The notes under the pieces were generated by a model. That model made no database searches, had not been told where the DNA came from, and saw only the letters and a list, made by a program, of their open reading frames with translations. From contig NZ_QRDW01000001.1 of the NCBI RefSeq assembly GCF_003385955.1, positions 1,121,854 through 1,185,853 on the forward strand: a stretch of DNA of 64,000 bases. Reading direction: 5' to 3'. Position 1 is the stretch's first letter; every line of letters starts with the position of its first letter. Below are positions 59,612 through 64,000 of this stretch, one piece after another. A program made the translations under genes and the position numbers. The DNA comes from Aestuariispira insulae. Lineage in GTDB: Bacteria; Pseudomonadota; Alphaproteobacteria; UBA8366; Aestuariispiraceae.

Positions 59612-60346
59612 ATGATTACGCTCTACACCGATTTCGGCTGGCATGGTCCCTATGTAGGACAGATGAAGACGGTACTCAACAAATTGGCACCGGACCATGA
59701 CATCGTCGATCTGATGCATGACGCCCCGGCCTTCGATCCAAAAGCCGCCGGCTATCTGTTGGCGGCCATGGCCCCCCATCTTCCGGAAAAAGGCATCCAG
59801 CTTTGTGTGATCGACCCCGGTGTCGGCAGCGACCGCCTGCCGGTCTGCCTTCATGCAGATGGCCGTTGGTTCGTCGGGCCCCATAATGGATTGCTGGAAT
59901 TGATACGCCGCCGCGCAGATCAAGCCGCCCTTTATCGAATTGATTGGCGGCCAGAGACCTTATCAAACAGCTTTCACGGCCGGGATCTGTTTGCCCCCGT
60001 TGCCGCGATGCTCGCAACCGGCACCGACTTTCCGCGATCGAAATTGACAGATAAGGACGCCATCGGTCCCTGGCTGGACTGGCCCGATGATCTCGATGAA
60101 ATCATCTATATTGATGATTATGGCAACTGCATGACCGGCCTTCGGGCCAGCACCATGCCGGAGGGGGCCGCCATCGGCTATGAAGCCACCAGCCTGCCAA
60201 ACGTACGTACTTTTTCCGACACTGACGCGGGCCGGCTCTTCTGGTACGAGAATTCGCAGGGGCTGGTGGAGATCGCCGCCAACAGGGGCCATGCCGCCCG
60301 GATCCTAAAAGCCGGGATCGGCGCAAAGGTCCGCATTCAGGACTAA
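59612..60346 (+). CDS. SAM hydroxide adenosyltransferase (DUF62) family protein
   Basis: 244 residues with ITLYTDFGWHGPYVGQMK, CVIDPGVGSDR, VGPHNGLLE, FHGRDLFAPVAA and YIDDYGNCMTG, all hallmarks of the DUF62/SAM hydrolase-halogenase family. It would hydrolyse SAM to adenosine and methionine. The ATG at 59612 gives the normal start. Its stop overlaps the convergent ScfR-like gene's stop. Confidence 0.85.
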   Translation: MITLYTDFGWHGPYVGQMKTVLNKLAPDHDIVDLMHDAPAFDPKAAGYLLAAMAPHLPEKGIQLCVIDPGVGSDRLPVCLHADGRWFVGPHNGLLELIRRRADQAALYRIDWRPETLSNSFHGRDLFAPVAAMLATGTDFPRSKLTDKDAIGPWLDWPDDLDEIIYIDDYGNCMTGLRASTMPEGAAIGYEATSLPNVRTFSDTDAGRLFWYENSQGLVEIAANRGHAARILKAGIGAKVRIQD

Positions 60347-61833
60347 CGGGTTCCGCCCAGCTCCCGGTGGTGATGAGGCCAACCGGCATAGGCATAGGGC
60401 GAAAGACCACGCACATTTTCATCCACCCGGAAACGCTGATGTACCGGTGGCGATGCGCGCTGGCCGCAATCCATCCGGTCACAGATCCGGCAATGGACCC
60501 CGATCCCAAATGCACGATCGCGATTATCCAGATCGATACCGTCGGAATAGATCATCTCGCCCGCATAAAGCGCACTGCAGCCAAGCCCGATGGAAAAGAC
60601 CGAACTTTGCACCCCGAAACCTATACCCCCCTTGCGCACCGTGCGCGCAATGCAGAAAAATCCGGCACCATCTGGCAGATAAGACATTTGCGCCTGGATC
60701 ACGCCCGGATTCATGAAGGCGGAATAGACATTCCAACGTGAGCAGGCCCCCCCGTGGCGCGGAATCGGCAGGCCGGAAAGCGAAAAGCGTTTGGAGATAT
60801 TGCCCGCGATATCCACGCGCAGGAAATGCAGCGGTATCCCTTTGTTGCCGGGTTTATTGAGCGAGGTCAGCCGCTGCGCTGTCTGCTCGAAACTAACACC
60901 ATATTGATGCTGTAGCAGCTCAATGTCATAGCGCACTGCACGCGCCGAATCCAAAAATGCCTGGTAGGGCATCAACAGGGCCGCGGCAAAATAATTGGCC
61001 AGGGCCACCCGGCCCAGATTGCGCACATCCCCTTCCCGGATGCGCCCCTCGGTCAGCAGCATGTCAATCACCGGCGCAGCGGAAAGCAGACCGATCTGAT
61101 GCGCCAGCTGGAAGTTACGCCGGGCATGATCCACCCGGGGTGAGAGCTGCAACAGTTTCTGCGCCGGGTCATAGCGGCGCTGGAACCCTTCCCCTGCCTC
61201 ATGAGACACTGTCTGGACCGTCACCCCATGGGCGGTCTTCAGGTAATCCACCAGGGAATCGTTGCTCTGGGTTTCGATAATGCCGATCTCACGCCGGACG
61301 CGGTCGGCCTCATCCTCCAGGTCCTGGAAATAGTTGGAATGGTTTTGCAGGAAATCCGACACCATATCCGCCGGGGCCACCGTGCCGCCAAGGGGAAAGC
61401 TTTCGTCTCCGGTCTCTTCCGACAATTGAAAGGCCAGGCCGCGCGCATCATCCAGGGATTTCCGGTAGGTGTCATGCAGCATCAACAACGCCTTGGCCGC
61501 ATTGGGGCTGGTGGATACCAGCTCACGCACATCCGTGTTGGTCAAATCCAGCTCTTCAAACAGGTCATCACTCAGAACCGCCATCAGATCCGCCATCAGC
61601 TGGCTTTCATCGCCTTCCGCCAGATCCTTCAGGTCGAGCTGAAACAGCTCTGAAAGCTTCAACAGCATATCCACCGTCACCTTGCGGTGGTTATGTTCGA
61701 TCAGATTGAGATAGCTGGCGCTCACTCCCAACTGATCCGCCAGCTGCGCCTGGGTCTTCCCCTGATCCCGCCGCAATCGCCGGATCTTGGCCCCCAATTT
61801 GGGATTGCCGCCAGCCGTCGCCCCTTTTGCCAT
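60343..61833 (-). CDS. ScfR/RamB-like short-chain fatty acid transcriptional regulator
   Basis: 496 residues. Xre-type HTH (about 12-66; RDQGKTQAQLADQLGVSASYLNLIE), middle ImmA/IrrE-like segment without HExxH, and the DUF2083-type end with CRICDRMDCGQRASPP. In corynebacteria RamB controls glyoxylate and acetate genes. Here it is divergent from isocitrate lyase, and both upstream regions carry TGTAAA repeats. GAGG lies eight bases before the ATG. Confidence 0.85.
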   Translation of the reverse strand: MAKGATAGGNPKLGAKIRRLRRDQGKTQAQLADQLGVSASYLNLIEHNHRKVTVDMLLKLSELFQLDLKDLAEGDESQLMADLMAVLSDDLFEELDLTNTDVRELVSTSPNAAKALLMLHDTYRKSLDDARGLAFQLSEETGDESFPLGGTVAPADMVSDFLQNHSNYFQDLEDEADRVRREIGIIETQSNDSLVDYLKTAHGVTVQTVSHEAGEGFQRRYDPAQKLLQLSPRVDHARRNFQLAHQIGLLSAAPVIDMLLTEGRIREGDVRNLGRVALANYFAAALLMPYQAFLDSARAVRYDIELLQHQYGVSFEQTAQRLTSLNKPGNKGIPLHFLRVDIAGNISKRFSLSGLPIPRHGGACSRWNVYSAFMNPGVIQAQMSYLPDGAGFFCIARTVRKGGIGFGVQSSVFSIGLGCSALYAGEMIYSDGIDLDNRDRAFGIGVHCRICDRMDCGQRASPPVHQRFRVDENVRGLSPYAYAGWPHHHRELGGTR

Positions 61834-61850
61834 CGGATTTCCTCACGATT

Positions 61851-61877
61851 TTTACATGATTATTTACAATATTTACA
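61851..61877. promoter_or_regulatory. TTTACA repeats upstream of the ScfR-like gene
   Basis: TTTACA at 61851, 61863 and 61872; the first two form TTTACA-N6-TTTACA, which on the minus strand is TGTAAA-N6-TGTAAA, 18-53 bases before the regulator start. The same spacing occurs upstream of aceA, pointing to autoregulation. Confidence 0.5.
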
Positions 61878-62046
61878 TTTAGTAAAAAATCAACAAAAAC
61901 CAGTGACAGATTAGTAATGTCAGAAAGCGTTGCTGCATCGACCAGCTATTCGCTATCACTATCTCAACAAGCCAATCCCGCAATAGACGGGCCAAATCCA
62001 GGCCAATCATATGCAAACAGGGGCGGCGATCACATTCTGTTTATCT

Positions 62047-62065
62047 TGTAAAGATAACTGTAAAG
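62047..62065 (+). promoter_or_regulatory. TGTAAA-N6-TGTAAA repeat upstream of aceA
   Basis: TGTAAAG at 62047 and 62059, 12 bases apart, the same period as upstream of the ScfR-like gene. The second copy overlaps the aceA ribosome binding site (AAAGGA), 12 bases before the ATG, so regulator binding here would block expression directly. Confidence 0.5.
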
Positions 62066-62076
62066 GATTGACTGAG

Positions 62077-63402
62077 ATGACTGACAGCATGAATATCGAT
62101 TTCGCCTGGGACGAAGGCAGCAACAACGACAATACCGATTGGCCGACCCCGGATTATGCACCGGACCGCTGGGCCACCACGCGCCGTGACTATACCCTGG
62201 CCGATGTGGAAAAACTGCGCGGCTCCATCCAGATCCGCCATACTCTGGCTGAGATGGGCGCCAAGAAACTCTGGAAGCTGATCACGGAAACCCCTTATGT
62301 AAACACCCTCGGCGCCTTCACCGGCTGCCAAGCGACCCAGCATGTGCGCGCTGGGCTGAAAGCGATCTATCTTTCCGGCTGGCAGGTCGCGGCCGACGCC
62401 AACAATGCGGGCCAGATGTATCCCGATCAGAGCCTCTATCCGGTCAGCTCCGTTCCGCAGGTGATCGAACGGATCAACAATGCCTTCATTCGCCAGGACC
62501 AGATCCAGACCATGGAGCGCCTGGGCGGCGAGGAAACCACCGATATCGACTGGTTTGCGCCGATCGTAGCCGATGCCGAAGCCGGTTTCGGCGGCCCGCT
62601 GAACGTCTTTGAACTGATGAAGGCCATGATCAAGGCCGGTGCCGCAGGTGTTCATTTCGAAGACCAGCTGGCCTCGGAGAAGAAGTGCGGCCATCTGGGC
62701 GGCAAGGTCCTGCTGCCGACCCAACAGGCGGTCCGCAACCTGAACAGCGCCCGTCTCGCTGCCGACGTCATGGGTACGCCGACCATCATCATGGCCCGGA
62801 CGGACGCGGAAAGCGCTCGCCTGATCACCTCCGACATTGACGAGCGCGATCATGAATTCCTGACCGGCGAGCGCACCGCTGATGGCTTCTATCGGATCAC
62901 CGGTGGCCTGGAGATGGGCATTGCCCGAGGCCTGGCCTACGCGCCTTACGCAGACCTGCTGTGGATGGAAACTTCCACGCCAGACCTGGAACAGGCCCGG
63001 ACCTTCGCTGAAGCGATCCGCAAGGAATATCCCGATCAGATGCTGGCCTATAACTGCTCGCCCTCCTTCAACTGGGCTAAGCACCTGGATGTCGCCACCA
63101 TGGAGAAATTCCAGCGTGAATTGGGCGCCATGGGCTACAAATTCCAGTTCATCACACTCGCAGGCTTCCACAGCTTGAACTATGCCACCTTTGAGTTGGC
63201 ACGGGCCTATAACGAACGCGGTATGGCTGGTTATTCCGAACTGCAACAGGCTGAATTTGCCGCTGAACAGCACGGTTTTTCCGCCACCCGCCACCAGCAT
63301 GAAGTTGGCACCAGCTACTTTGATACGGTGAACAACACCACCGCCGGCGGCGAGGCATCCACCACCGCCATGGGTGAAAGCACCGAAAAGGCCCAGTTCT
63401 AA
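62077..63402 (+). CDS. aceA: Isocitrate lyase
   Basis: 441 residues with the isocitrate lyase signature KKCGH around C204 and [10 protein letters not shown]-like metal site ([19 protein letters not shown]). It splits isocitrate to succinate and glyoxylate, opening the glyoxylate shunt for growth on acetate or fatty acids. The ATG at 62077 is preceded by AAAGGA. It is divergent from the ScfR-like regulator and followed by a hairpin-rich 3' region. Confidence 0.97.
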   Translation: MTDSMNIDFAWDEGSNNDNTDWPTPDYAPDRWATTRRDYTLADVEKLRGSIQIRHTLAEMGAKKLWKLITETPYVNTLGAFTGCQATQHVRAGLKAIYLSGWQVAADANNAGQMYPDQSLYPVSSVPQVIERINNAFIRQDQIQTMERLGGEETTDIDWFAPIVADAEAGFGGPLNVFELMKAMIKAGAAGVHFEDQLASEKKCGHLGGKVLLPTQQAVRNLNSARLAADVMGTPTIIMARTDAESARLITSDIDERDHEFLTGERTADGFYRITGGLEMGIARGLAYAPYADLLWMETSTPDLEQARTFAEAIRKEYPDQMLAYNCSPSFNWAKHLDVATMEKFQRELGAMGYKFQFITLAGFHSLNYATFELARAYNERGMAGYSELQQAEFAAEQHGFSATRHQHEVGTSYFDTVNNTTAGGEASTTAMGESTEKAQF

Positions 63403-63538
63403 GCAACGGGCCAACCCAAGATACCGGGGGCTGGCTGACGTGACCGGGCAGCCAGCCCCACCCGGGCTTATCCAGATTTGTCAAACGGCCCGGAACGGTT
63501 CTCCCCGGTTTTGGTACCGCACCGACCCCAACTATTGC

Positions 63539-63568
63539 ACCTGCCGGATTCCCGGCAGGTCTTTTTTT
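63539..63568 (+). terminator. Terminator after aceA
   Basis: Perfect 9-bp stem ACCTGCCGG / CCGGCAGGT with a 4-base loop followed by CTTTTTTT, 137 bases after the aceA stop. Confidence 0.88.
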
Positions 63569-63699
63569 GCCCGCAAGGATAGTGAATTTTCTTCATCCCC
63601 CCTTGAGAAATCGTCGTTTCCCAATGTCTTAGACTTCGCGCTATCATCCTGATTGCCGGTAACCCCGGCAGTTTTCCGCAGCAATAACTCTCAATTGAG

Positions 63700-63728
63700 C
63701 CTGCCCTATCAAGGCAGGTTCCTTTTTT
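63700..63728 (+). terminator. Second terminator-like hairpin
   Basis: CCTGCC / GGCAGG (6 bp, 7-base loop) followed by TTCCTTTTTT. It could end a short RNA that starts between the two terminators, or back up the first terminator. Confidence 0.6.
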
Positions 63729-63813
63729 GGTTCAGGTCCGAAAATGGCCATTGTTTTCGGGCTGCCCGGGATAGGAATCGCGACAGCATCAACCAACCAC
63801 GCGGAGAGATCCC

Positions 63814-64000
63814 ATGAACCAGGCCGAACAAGCCCGCACCTTTGCCAGCCTACATCAAAAGGGCTCGCCTTTGACCCTTTACAATATCTGGGATGCCGGC
63901 AGCGCTGCCGCCCTAGAGGATGCGGGGGCGACTGCCCTGGCCACCGGCAGTTGGTCCCTGGCGGCGGCCCAGGGCTATCCCGATGGCGAAGCCCTGCCCT
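63814..64000 (+). CDS. Isocitrate lyase/PEP mutase family protein, N-terminal part
   Basis: The first 62 codons are present: MNQAEQARTFASLHQKGSPL, then NIWDAGSAAALEDAGATALATGSWSLA, the usual opening of 2-methylisocitrate lyase/oxaloacetate-decarboxylase-type members. GGAGAG lies six bases before the ATG. It is related in fold to the aceA product but belongs to the shorter family. Confidence 0.85.
   Translation, partial: MNQAEQARTFASLHQKGSPLTLYNIWDAGSAAALEDAGATALATGSWSLAAAQGYPDGEALP

Larger units (their letters stand above)
63403..63813. other. 411-bp intergenic region after aceA with several hairpins
   Basis: Contains GGGGCTGGCTG / CAGCCAGCCCC at 63427-63459 (11 bp, no T-run), then the two terminators listed separately, with TGCCGG / CCGGCA at 63654-63670 and palindrome CTCAATTGAG at 63690-63699 between them. 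No ORF is supported. A small RNA between the terminators is possible, but no promoter is convincing. Confidence 0.4.

Noticed and set aside
62041-63414. A 457-codon frame antisense to aceA
   Set aside because: No domain is recognisable, and isocitrate lyase on the plus strand is unmistakable. It is a shadow of codon bias.

Overview
The window reads as chromosomal DNA from a free-living alphaproteobacterium. The evidence is a GC-rich, densely packed gene set with the uvrC-pgsA-moaD-moaE order often seen in that class, a class I lysyl-tRNA synthetase, an ScfR/RamB-type regulator beside isocitrate lyase, PAS_5, DUF1491 and YqgE proteins, and sensor kinases of alphaproteobacterial style. A large methyl-accepting chemotaxis protein suggests motility. 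A genus cannot be named from sequence reading alone; a marine or soil relative of the Rhodospirillales/Sneathiellales type would fit. There is no prophage, insertion sequence, CRISPR array, rRNA or tRNA that I can recognise.

Layout. 1-5.3 kb: the start of an EnvZ-like kinase and its OmpR-like regulator, a MarR regulator divergent from a class IV aminotransferase (ilvE type), a YqhA-like membrane protein, and OsmC divergent from LysR. 4.8-13.9 kb, minus strand: uvrC, pgsA, mobB, moeA, moaD, moaE and a GNAT gene in one run (excision repair, phosphatidylglycerol synthesis, molybdenum cofactor), then a pteridine-reductase-like SDR and uvrB behind a probable LexA-controlled promoter. 13.9-24.7 kb: TauE/SafE permease, chemotaxis receptor, EamA exporter, aspartate aminotransferase, DUF350, trypsin-like protease, small proteins and an EF-G paralogue whose ribosome binding site lies in a hairpin. 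24.3-27.1 kb: a poorly characterised minus-strand cluster (DUF4112, DUF4269, an unknown protein, a methyltransferase). 27.2-38.3 kb: Lrp/MFS, MsrP, a PAS protein, a MATE pump, an FAH-fold hydrolase, a three-domain kinase/M23/aminotransferase protein divergent from a second Lrp, a probable small RNA, a beta-hydroxyacid dehydrogenase and a TerB-like protein.

38.5-64 kb: AEC transporter, DinG-like helicase, a PAS kinase, class I LysRS, a HAMP kinase, a second class IV aminotransferase, a DUF115 (Maf/MptE-like) gene overlapping asnB, DUF1491, YqgE, a ScsB/DsbD-type thiol reductase followed by a peroxiredoxin, a hybrid kinase translationally coupled to a cysteine-less sulfite-oxidase-fold protein, a SAM hydroxide adenosyltransferase, the ScfR-like regulator divergent from aceA, and the start of an ICL/PEP-mutase family gene.

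Themes. Molybdenum cofactor made by the moa/moe/mob genes could serve MsrP in the same window. MsrP, ScsB/DsbD, peroxiredoxin and OsmC form a redox-defence theme. ScfR and aceA probably form a glyoxylate-shunt regulatory unit: both upstream regions carry a TGTAAA-N6-TGTAAA repeat. The least explained items are the cysteine-less sulfite-oxidase-fold/hybrid-kinase pair, the small RNA near 36.8 kb, the 24.3-27.1 kb cluster, and the EF-G paralogue with a changed G3 motif and a sequestered ribosome binding site.
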